Shown: piece by piece, positions 1 to 6,187 of the stretch | Layout of the letters: the number at the start of each line of letters is the position of its first letter | Numbering within the stretch: the first letter of the stretch is position 1 | Source of the DNA: an uncultured Atopobium sp. | Lineage (GTDB): Bacteria; Actinomycetota; Coriobacteriia; Coriobacteriales; Atopobiaceae | Direction: 5' to 3' | DNA: 7,961 nt | Assembly (NCBI GenBank): GCA_937926845.1 | Contig: CALBBS010000022.1 | Coordinates: 1 to 7,961, forward strand | Notes under the pieces: generated by a model | Told to the model about the DNA's origin: nothing | What the model saw: the letters and a program-made list of their open reading frames with translations, nothing else | The model's database searches: none | Made by a program: the position numbers and the translations under genes

Positions 1-2
1 AC

Positions 3-587
3 AGATCGCATAATCAAGCAAACTCGACACAGGGAGCAATTGTTGCGGAAAATCCACAGCACTCGCAAGAGGATAAGTCTACAGAGCAGCCAGGAGATGA
101 CCATAAGATTAAAGAAGCATCTCCTCAAATGATGGTTCATGTTGATGGAGCAGTAAAGTCACCAGGACTTTACGCTTTACAAATGGCAAATCCACGTGTA
201 AATGATGCAATTCAAATTGCAGGAGGTTTAACCGAAGATGCAAACAGCCAAGGTATTAATTTAGCGTCTCCTGTTGAAGATGGTCAAAAAATATATATTC
301 CTAAAAAGGGAGAAGAAGCGCCGCCAGAGATTCCACAACCAGAGCAAAATAATGCCACAAGCAATAAGCAAACAAATACGAAGAGAAATAAAAAGACGGT
401 TGTAGATATTAATCGAGCAACTGTAGAAGAATTAACTAAGCTTCAAGGCGTTGGAGAAGGACTAGCTCAGCGAATTGTTGCAGACAGACAAAAGAATGGA
501 TCTTTTAAAACAACTGAAGATCTGATGCGTGTTTCTGGAATTGGCCAGAAAAAGTTTGATCAGCTCAAGGACAATATTCGTGTCTAA
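3..587 (+). CDS. comEA: ComEA, competence DNA-receptor protein (5' end outside window)
   Basis: ComEA binds double-stranded DNA at the cell surface and passes it to the ComEC channel. The frame is open from the first complete codon of the window, so the ATG at 129 is internal and the real start, with the expected N-terminal membrane anchor, lies to the left. The visible 194 residues begin with a hydrophilic Gln/Ser/Glu-rich linker (about 1-42). An SLBB-type domain follows (about 45-100, starting VHVDGAVKSPG and ending KIYIP). Then come a Pro/Asn/Lys-rich linker and a C-terminal ComEA-type helix-hairpin-helix DNA-binding domain (about 134-194). That domain shows VDINRATVEEL and the two hairpins LQGVGEGLA and VSGIGQKKF. 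This domain order is the standard ComEA one. The stop codon overlaps the proposed comEC start by 8 bp. No comEB lies between the two genes. The identification is firm; only the true start cannot be seen. Confidence 0.93.
   Translation, partial: RSHNQANSTQGAIVAENPQHSQEDKSTEQPGDDHKIKEASPQMMVHVDGAVKSPGLYALQMANPRVNDAIQIAGGLTEDANSQGINLASPVEDGQKIYIPKKGEEAPPEIPQPEQNNATSNKQTNTKRNKKTVVDINRATVEELTKLQGVGEGLAQRIVADRQKNGSFKTTEDLMRVSGIGQKKFDQLKDNIRV
567..571 (+). promoter_or_regulatory. Ribosome binding site deciding the comEC start
   Basis: AAGGA lies 8 nt before the GTG at 580, inside the last codons of comEA. This spacing favours GTG 580 over the further upstream in-frame GTG at 529, which has no comparable purine-rich site in front of it. 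Confidence 0.65.
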
Positions 588-2967
588 GGCGATTGAACAA
601 CCCACTAGGCCTTTTATTCCGTATAGCCTTTGTGCCTTGCTATTTATTTGCGTATGGCTGCAAATATTTATCGCAAGAAACGTAACGCTTGATACTATTT
701 TGCTTCAGATTTTAGGAAGTTGCATGGCAGCAGCCTTAGGACTTTGGTATGTAAAGTACGCGCATTCCAGCCTTATGACTGTTGCAACGGTTTTACTTTT
801 ACTTGTAATTATCTTTATCAGGTCTTCTTTTATATATGCCAGTCAAATGGCATCGGTAGATCTTTTAGAGTCAACTGCTATACACGATTTTGAATTAGTT
901 GTATCAAGAGATTTAGTCTATAAAAATCATGCATGGACTGGTCAGGCAAATGTCATGTACCAGGGTAGATGTATTGGATCTGTGGGGCTACATGCCAAGG
1001 AACCGTTCTTGCGAGAAACTCATCTTTGTTGTGAAGGTAAATTTACACAATATAAAGATAAGGAGTTTTCAGAAGAACAATTTAAGAGAGGAGTACTTGG
1101 TTCAATTCAGATAACTAAGGTGAATTCAAAAACCTATGGAGAGGGAATTATTGGAGAAGTTGCTCAATTTAGAGAAAACTGTATTTCTCAACTCCAACCA
1201 GAACAGAGCTTTGGTCGAGCGTTAGTTGCATGTGGTCTTTGTGCCTATAGGCCTAGCTTGTATAACTTTAACATTCCTAGAATATTTATGCGTTGCGGTC
1301 TCATGCATCTCATTGCAATTTCTAGTTGTCACATGGTAATTCTCTCTGCTTTTATTGACGCTTTTCTTAAAAAGCTAACAATAAAACCTTTTTTAAGAGG
1401 GGTAGTGAATTTATTTTTACTCAGTAGTTACGCGCTTTTCTGTGGATTACCTGCGTCTGCAATGAGGGCAATACTTCTTGTTGAACAAAAATACGTAATG
1501 CAATGTATGGGAAGAAAAAATCATACGCTTTCAGCAGTTTCTATCGTTGCATTATGTATGCTTTGTATAGATTCACAGCTAAGTGTGAATATTGCTTTCA
1601 CTCTGTCTTTAGCATGTATTTTTGGCATGAATATCTACGGCGGTCTTGCTCAGTACTATGCAAAAATTGCTTTTCACCTATCTGGATATGGAAAAATACA
1701 GAAGATTCTTAGAAAACCGTTTTCTGACGTACGAAACACCATGTGTGCCACAACCGTTGCTCAGCTTTCGTGTCTTCCAATTTCTTGCATGTACTTTGGT
1801 CATTTTTCTTTACTTGCTCCTCTTTCAAGTGCGCTGATTACAAGTTTATTTTCTCTTCTGAGCTTATTTGGAATTGGAGCAATAGCTTTGTGTTGGTTTA
1901 AACCGGCTCAAGATGTTGCTTTCTGCCTTGTGGATTTTCTTGGTCAGTTTATAGAGACTCTTACTTCTTTTTTATCCGAAAGATCTTTTGCAAGCGTGTC
2001 ATTAACTGACATGAGTTGGACAGTTTCATTGCTTGTGTTTGCAGCAATGGTGGCTCTTTACGTGTTTTGGCCAAAAGGGAAAAGAGTAGTTTTATCTGGC
2101 ATTTGTTTGATGGTGTTTATGCTTATTTTGGGTTTAAGTATCTACTGGAAGTTTTTCTCGCCAACAAGAATTTGTGTGATGGATATTGGCCAAGGTGATG
2201 CCATATTGCTCAGTGACGGTGCGCATTCTCTGCTTGTAGACACAAGTGTGGGAGATGTGGTTAATGACGCTCTAGAGCGACAACACATCTCATATCTTGA
2301 TGCTATTTTGCTCACACACCTTGATGAGGATCATGCTGGTGGCGTGAGGTATATGGTTGGCTCGGTGAAGGCAGGTCGGGTATTAGTTGGAGAAGGAATA
2401 ACAAAACAAGAAAAACCTGAACTTCAGAGAGCTATTCAGAGGATTTCCGGCAGCAGCTCCTATGAAGTTTTATATGGTGATGAATTTGATGTTGGTCGCT
2501 TTCATATTCGCGTTGTGTGGCCACATAGGGGATACAAAGCTAAAGAAGCTAATAATGCGTCGGTTGAGCTCTATGTGACGTATAACGACGGGCAAAATAC
2601 TTTAACTACGCTTTTAACGGGAGACGCTGAAAGAGATCAGACAAAAGAGACGGTTGATTCAGGTGATGTAGGCGATATAGATTTCTTAAAAGTTGGACAT
2701 CATGGTGCAGCAAAGTCGATTTATCCAGAAACTGCTCGTGCGCTAAAACCCGAGGTAGCAATTGCAAGTGCTGGAAAGAATAATCGTTATGGTCATCCTA
2801 AACAGGAAGCGGTGGATATCTTAGAGGGTGTTGGCGCAAGGTTTTATTGCACAAAAGATTATGGAGATGTCACCGTATTTCCCGGAGAACATGGACCTAG
2901 GGTAAGTGTGCAACATGCTAAAGTAGATACAGATTTAGAGGAGGAAAAAGATGGCGGAGCAGGCTAA
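580..2967 (+). CDS. comEC: ComEC/Rec2, competence DNA-uptake channel with C-terminal metallo-beta-lactamase domain
   Basis: ComEC is the inner-membrane channel that moves single-stranded DNA into the cytoplasm during transformation. From GTG 580 the product is 795 residues, near the usual family size. Membrane segments lie at about 12-30, 36-58 and 63-82. A soluble, probably extracellular, N-terminal domain (about 90-225) follows, then the multi-helix Competence core (about 226-525), then a metallo-beta-lactamase-like domain (about 530-785). The metal-site residues look intact: HLDEDH (H580, D582, D584, H585), the Asp of TGDAE (D682), the VGHHG motif (H707/H708) and a late YGHP motif. The core motif usually written HLLAISGLH reads HLIAISSCH here (H251). 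The membrane half is cysteine-rich (about 22 Cys). The start is chosen for its AAGGA site and 8-bp overlap with comEA. The end overlaps holA by 17 bp. No frameshift is visible. Whether the cell is actually competent cannot be told from this window. Confidence 0.94.
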   Translation: MSKAIEQPTRPFIPYSLCALLFICVWLQIFIARNVTLDTILLQILGSCMAAALGLWYVKYAHSSLMTVATVLLLLVIIFIRSSFIYASQMASVDLLESTAIHDFELVVSRDLVYKNHAWTGQANVMYQGRCIGSVGLHAKEPFLRETHLCCEGKFTQYKDKEFSEEQFKRGVLGSIQITKVNSKTYGEGIIGEVAQFRENCISQLQPEQSFGRALVACGLCAYRPSLYNFNIPRIFMRCGLMHLIAISSCHMVILSAFIDAFLKKLTIKPFLRGVVNLFLLSSYALFCGLPASAMRAILLVEQKYVMQCMGRKNHTLSAVSIVALCMLCIDSQLSVNIAFTLSLACIFGMNIYGGLAQYYAKIAFHLSGYGKIQKILRKPFSDVRNTMCATTVAQLSCLPISCMYFGHFSLLAPLSSALITSLFSLLSLFGIGAIALCWFKPAQDVAFCLVDFLGQFIETLTSFLSERSFASVSLTDMSWTVSLLVFAAMVALYVFWPKGKRVVLSGICLMVFMLILGLSIYWKFFSPTRICVMDIGQGDAILLSDGAHSLLVDTSVGDVVNDALERQHISYLDAILLTHLDEDHAGGVRYMVGSVKAGRVLVGEGITKQEKPELQRAIQRISGSSSYEVLYGDEFDVGRFHIRVVWPHRGYKAKEANNASVELYVTYNDGQNTLTTLLTGDAERDQTKETVDSGDVGDIDFLKVGHHGAAKSIYPETARALKPEVAIASAGKNNRYGHPKQEAVDILEGVGARFYCTKDYGDVTVFPGEHGPRVSVQHAKVDTDLEEEKDGGAG
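2938..2945 (+). promoter_or_regulatory. Strong ribosome binding site of holA inside comEC
   Basis: GAGGAGGA sits 5 nt before the holA ATG at 2951 and is a near-ideal anti-16S match. It lies within the last codons of comEC, where the same bases encode the acidic tail Leu-Glu-Glu-Glu-Lys. It fixes the holA start and suggests translational coupling. Confidence 0.8.
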
Positions 2968-3922
2968 GCTACTAGCTGCATATTTGGCTGTTGGCCCTGA
3001 CGAGATGAAGCGCGCGAGGGCTATAGACAAACTTAAAAGCCGTCTTAACCAGAGTTTTATTACGTTTAACCTTGATGAGATTTCTGTAAGCGCTGAGCTA
3101 ACTCCAGAATCTGTTCTGTCATCCGCTCAAACACTTCCTATGGGTGATTCTAGACGAATTGTTGTCATTGATGATGCAGGTAAATTGCCTAAGTCTGTGT
3201 CAGAGGCACTTGTTGAGTATCTAAAGAACCCCAATCCAACTACCACGCTGATGCTTTCTGCAAAGACGCTTGCAAAAACAACAAGGCTCTACAAAGCAGT
3301 TGACGCTTTAGGTAAGCTCGCAGTTATTAATTGCGGTGCAATGACCAGAAGTGAATTGCCTAAATATATAGGAGATCTTGGAAGAAAGTATGGGCTACAA
3401 ATTCCAGTAAATGTGGCCAACGAGCTTGTAAGTCGTGTTGGCGATAATACCACCATGCTTGATTCTCAGATTAAATCTCTAGCAGCTCTGTTGGGTCGTC
3501 CTGGTGCAATTGACGTTCAGTTTGTTGAAACTCATGTTGCACGAGTGGTTGAAGTCAAGCCGTGGGATTTTCTCGACAGTTTATCAGCGAGAAATGCTCA
3601 AAAAGCTTTGGAGCTTTACAGTCAGATGGATGAATCGGGAGCTATTGGAAATCTGTCACTTATGACTGGACGCGTAAGAGAGCTTATTTGCGCCAGGTCT
3701 ATGGTTAAGCGTGGTACAGAGCGGGAAATTGCCTCAGTTTTGGGCAAGCAGGACTGGCAAGTAAGAAATTATGCACGATGGGCGCGTCAATTTGCAGATG
3801 GCGAGCTTGAACATATTCTGGGCCTCTGTGCAGATGCAGAACGTGGTCTTAAGAGTGGAGAAGATAAAACAACCACAATGACCAAGCTCATCTTTGCTCT
3901 GTGCGGCGTCGCAAATGTGTAG
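2951..3922 (+). CDS. holA: DNA polymerase III subunit delta (clamp loader)
   Basis: The delta subunit opens the beta sliding clamp as part of the clamp-loader complex at the replication fork. The 323-residue product has the usual family length. The N-terminal part (about 1-140) shows the delta pattern: a YLAVGPDE opening followed by a charged helix, then a beta strand RRIVVIDDAGKL, then LMLSAKTLAKTTRLYKA. The middle part (about 135-200) is the lid-like helical domain, with SELPKYIGDLGRKYGL and LVSRVGDNTTMLDSQIKSLA. The rest is the C-terminal collar domain, beginning near KPWDFLDSL. As expected for delta, there is no working Walker ATP site. The ATG at 2951 is supported by GAGGAGGA. The gene starts inside the end of comEC and finishes the rightward operon, converging on rpsT. 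The comEC-holA-rpsT neighbourhood is conserved in Firmicutes and Actinobacteria and supports the call. Confidence 0.92.
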   Translation: MAEQAKLLAAYLAVGPDEMKRARAIDKLKSRLNQSFITFNLDEISVSAELTPESVLSSAQTLPMGDSRRIVVIDDAGKLPKSVSEALVEYLKNPNPTTTLMLSAKTLAKTTRLYKAVDALGKLAVINCGAMTRSELPKYIGDLGRKYGLQIPVNVANELVSRVGDNTTMLDSQIKSLAALLGRPGAIDVQFVETHVARVVEVKPWDFLDSLSARNAQKALELYSQMDESGAIGNLSLMTGRVRELICARSMVKRGTEREIASVLGKQDWQVRNYARWARQFADGELEHILGLCADAERGLKSGEDKTTTMTKLIFALCGVANV

Positions 3923-3945
3923 ATTCAAAGAATTCAGGTAAGAAA

Positions 3946-3971
3946 AAAACGGACTCCAAGGAGTCCGTTTT
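3946..3971. terminator. Bidirectional intrinsic terminator between holA and rpsT
   Basis: The arms AAAACGGACTCC and GGAGTCCGTTTT are perfect inverted repeats 12 bases long, separated by AA. On the - strand the hairpin is followed by a run of seven T (complement of 3943-3949), a strong terminator for rpsT, whose stop codon is about 24 bp away. On the + strand the right arm ends in four T followed by A-rich sequence, so it should work for holA but probably less well. The position between converging genes fits a shared terminator. Confidence 0.92.
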
Positions 3972-3994
3972 AAAAAGTTAAAAGTAGATAAGAA

Positions 3995-4258
3995 CTACTT
4001 AAGGGTGTTAACAAGCTTCTGAACGCCGCTCTTACGCTGAGCAGCCTGATTCTTGTGTACGATGCCCTTAGAAGCAGCCTTGTCAAGAAGGCGGGATGCC
4101 TTGTTAGCTGCAACCTGTGCGTCCTCAAGCTGGCCTGCCTCAACAGCAGTGCGAACTGCCTTAATAGCAGTCTTAAGCTCGGAACGGACAGCCTTGTTGC
4201 GCTGGCGTGCCTTCTCAGCGGTGAGAATACGCTTCTTCTGAGACTTGATGTTAGCCAC
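3995..4258 (-). CDS. rpsT: 30S ribosomal protein S20
   Basis: S20 is a primary 16S rRNA-binding protein of the small subunit. The 87-residue, Lys/Arg/Ala-rich product starts MANIKSQKKRILTAEKARQRN and has the typical three-helix S20 pattern, with later landmarks DKAASKGIVHKNQAA, RKSG and a final LVNTLK. The length matches the family. The start is GTG, preceded by AAAGGAA at good spacing. Codon choice is strongly biased: all 14 Lys codons are AAG and all 7 Arg codons are CGT or CGC, as expected of a highly expressed gene and unlike comEC. The gene is monocistronic, reads against its neighbours, and has its own promoter-like box and terminator. Longer open frames that overlap it on both strands are by-products of its biased codons. 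Confidence 0.97.
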   Translation of the reverse strand: MANIKSQKKRILTAEKARQRNKAVRSELKTAIKAVRTAVEAGQLEDAQVAANKASRLLDKAASKGIVHKNQAAQRKSGVQKLVNTLK

Positions 4259-4264
4259 GTGCGG

Positions 4265-4271
4265 TTCCTTT
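4265..4271 (-). promoter_or_regulatory. Ribosome binding site of rpsT
   Basis: Read on the - strand, AAAGGAA lies 6 nt before the GTG start at 4258. It supports GTG as the start in the absence of an ATG; translation from here gives the canonical S20 N-terminus. Confidence 0.75.
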
Positions 4272-4325
4272 CGGTGTTTACTATGTGAGGCCTCTTCGCT
4301 GAGACACGTTTGAGGCGGCTGTAGA

Positions 4326-4331
4326 AGTATA
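4326..4331 (-). promoter_or_regulatory. Probable -10 box of the rpsT promoter
   Basis: On the - strand the hexamer reads TATACT, one base from the TATAAT consensus. It predicts a transcript start near 4319 and a leader of about 60 nt before the rpsT GTG. The hexamers at 16-18 bp spacing (for example AGCGTA) do not resemble TTGACA, so the -35 is weak or absent. No other good -10 candidate is evident in this short region. Confidence 0.55.
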
Positions 4332-4353
4332 GCACGAAGGGGGTACTTTACGC

Positions 4354-4359
4354 TATTAT
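4354..4359 (+). promoter_or_regulatory. Probable -10 box of a leaderless lepA promoter
   Basis: TATTAT lies 7 nt before the lepA ATG at 4367, so transcription would begin at or within a base of the start codon. No Shine-Dalgarno-like sequence precedes the ATG at normal spacing; the nearest purine run, GAAGGGGG, is more than 20 nt away. Leaderless mRNAs with a TANNNT box at this distance are well known in Actinobacteria. The -35 region (about 4331-4336, AGCACG) is not consensus. Confidence 0.55.
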
Positions 4360-4366
4360 TTTCCTT

Positions 4367-6178
4367 ATGAATACACAGGATACTTCACATATTCGCAACT
4401 TCTCTATTGTTGCGCACATCGATCACGGTAAATCTACCATCAGTGACCGCATTTTGGAGCTTACTCATACCGTTGAAGAACGCGATATGGAGTCACAGCT
4501 CTTGGACACTATGGACATTGAACGTGAGCGTGGAATTACCATTAAATCAAACGCAGTCCGCGTCATGTATGACGCAGATGACGGCCAACGCTATCAGTTC
4601 AACCTGATTGACACCCCAGGCCACGTTGACTTTACCTATGAGGTCTCAAGATCTTTGGCTGCTTGTGAGGGTGCAGTGCTGGTTGTTGATGCAACGCAAG
4701 GTGTTGAGGCACAAACGGTATCAAACGCCATGCTGGCCATGAACGCTAACCTAGATATTGTTCCTGCAATCAATAAGATTGACCTTCCATCTGCTCGACC
4801 TGAAGAGGTACGTGCAGAAATTGAAGATGTTCTTGCTATCCCGGCTGATGATGCGGTATGTGTCTCCGGTAAAACAGGTGAGGGTATTCACGAGCTCCTT
4901 GAGGCTTTGGTGTATTTGGTTTCTCCTCCAAAGGGAGACTCTACAGCTCCACTTAAGGCGCTTATTCTTGACTCGTATTTTGATCAGTTCAGAGGCGTCG
5001 TTGCAACAGTGCGTGTTTTTGATGGTTCAATCAAGGCTGGCGATCAGCTTCTTATGATGCAGGGATCTGTGCCTTTTCTTGTTGAAGAAGTTGGCGCTAA
5101 GAGACCTCTTGAGATGGCTGTTGACCAGCTTTCTGTTGGTGAAGTTGGCTATGTGGTAACTGGCCTCAAAGACCCTGAAGCTGTCCGCGTTGGAGACACG
5201 CTGACCTATAAGCAAAATACTTGTTCGGAACCACTGCCCGGTTATCGTGAGGCAAAACCAATGGTATTTACCGGTCTTTTTCCGGTTGATAACAAACAGT
5301 ACGAGAATCTCCGTGACGCACTTGATAAGTTGCACGTTAATGATCCCTCACTTACGTGGTCTCCAGAGACGTCTGTTGCTTTGGGATTTGGCTTCAGAGT
5401 AGGCTTTTTGGGTCTTCTCCACATGGAGGTTGTCAAAGAACGTCTTGAGCGTGAGTTTGACCTGGACTTGATTGCTACCAGTCCCTCTGTTGATTATCAC
5501 GTCTATAAGACCGATGGAACTATGATTGAGATTACCAGTCCTCAAGATCTTCCAGAGGTTACCAAGATTGACCGCATTGATGAGCCATACCTAAAGGCAA
5601 AGATTATTGTGCCTCCTGAGTTTGTTGGTACGGTTATGCAGCTTGTTGTTGATCATCGTGGCGTATCTGAAGACATGGTGTATCTGTCTGATAAGTCCGT
5701 CGAGATGATCTTTAGCATTCCTTTGGCCGAGCTTATCCTGGACTTCTTTGACCAGCTTAAGAGTAGAACCAAAGGTTATGCCTCACTTGACTATGAGTTT
5801 GATTCGTATCGCACTTCTGACCTGGTTAAGCTTGATATCTTGCTTGCTGGAGACGTCGTTGATGCGCTTTCGTTTATTGTTCACAAAGACAAAGCATATG
5901 ATCTTGCTCGTGGTCTTTGCGACAAACTAAAAGGCATCATTCCTCAGCAGCTCTTTGAGGTTCCTATTCAAGGTGCTATTGGTAATAAAATCATTTCTCG
6001 CTCTACCGTTCGCGCACGTAGAAAGGACGTCTTGGCTAAATGCTACGGCGGCGATATTTCCAGAAAGCGCAAACTGCTTGAAAAACAAAAAGAGGGTAAG
6101 AAGCGTATGAAGCAGATTGGCTCAGTCGAAGTACCTCAAGAGGCATTCTTGGCTGTTCTCAAGGTTGACGACGAGTAG
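4367..6178 (+). CDS. lepA: Elongation factor 4 (LepA), ribosome-associated GTPase
   Basis: LepA/EF4 is a translational GTPase that binds the ribosome; roles in back-translocation and in 30S biogenesis have been proposed. The 603-residue length is typical. The GTPase motifs are all present: P-loop AHIDHGKST (16-24), switch I RERGITIKS (53-61), DTPGH (82-86) and NKID (136-139), with an SGKTGEG G5 segment. Domain II and EF-G-like domains III and V follow, with the LepA signature GFRVGFLGLLHMEVV. The C-terminal domain is specific to LepA and very basic (CYGGDISRKRKLLEKQ from 559), ending in PQEAFLAVLKV. The ATG at 4367 leaves the usual short N-terminus before IRNFSIVAH. Upstream in frame there is a stop at 4322 and no ATG, GTG or TTG between it and 4367, so the start is well fixed even without a ribosome binding site. 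It is the first gene of a likely lepA-dus-hemW operon, divergent from rpsT. Confidence 0.98.
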   Translation: MNTQDTSHIRNFSIVAHIDHGKSTISDRILELTHTVEERDMESQLLDTMDIERERGITIKSNAVRVMYDADDGQRYQFNLIDTPGHVDFTYEVSRSLAACEGAVLVVDATQGVEAQTVSNAMLAMNANLDIVPAINKIDLPSARPEEVRAEIEDVLAIPADDAVCVSGKTGEGIHELLEALVYLVSPPKGDSTAPLKALILDSYFDQFRGVVATVRVFDGSIKAGDQLLMMQGSVPFLVEEVGAKRPLEMAVDQLSVGEVGYVVTGLKDPEAVRVGDTLTYKQNTCSEPLPGYREAKPMVFTGLFPVDNKQYENLRDALDKLHVNDPSLTWSPETSVALGFGFRVGFLGLLHMEVVKERLEREFDLDLIATSPSVDYHVYKTDGTMIEITSPQDLPEVTKIDRIDEPYLKAKIIVPPEFVGTVMQLVVDHRGVSEDMVYLSDKSVEMIFSIPLAELILDFFDQLKSRTKGYASLDYEFDSYRTSDLVKLDILLAGDVVDALSFIVHKDKAYDLARGLCDKLKGIIPQQLFEVPIQGAIGNKIISRSTVRARRKDVLAKCYGGDISRKRKLLEKQKEGKKRMKQIGSVEVPQEAFLAVLKVDDE

Positions 6179-6182
6179 AAGG
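6178..6182 (+). promoter_or_regulatory. Ribosome binding site of dus
   Basis: GAAGG overlaps the last base of the lepA stop codon and lies 5 nt before the GTG at 6188. From that GTG to Val39 there is no other in-frame ATG, GTG or TTG, so this modest site decides the start. Confidence 0.55.
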
Positions 6183-6187
6183 TATTT

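Noticed and set aside
529..579. Longer comEC starting at GTG 529
   Set aside because: It would overlap comEA by 59 bp and lacks a good ribosome binding site; GTG 580 has AAGGA at 8 nt and an 8-bp overlap typical of coupled genes.
129..587. comEA as a complete gene from ATG 129
   Set aside because: The frame stays open to the left edge, and ComEA needs an N-terminal membrane anchor that is not in the window. The ATG is directly before the SLBB domain and is internal.
1366..1397. A+T-rich inverted repeat CTTAAAAA/TTTTTAAG in comEC
   Set aside because: It is within the coding region, made almost entirely of A and T, and expected by chance in this AT-rich gene.
4310..4315. TTGAGG as a -35 box for lepA
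   Set aside because: It resembles TTGACA but is 38 bp from the TATTAT box and 28 bp from the alternative TACTTT; neither is workable spacing.
3970..4335. Arg/Leu/Ser-rich open frame on the - strand overlapping rpsT, and others on the + strand
   Set aside because: They cover the clear S20 gene in other frames, have low-complexity composition typical of shifted reading of biased codons, and resemble no family I know.
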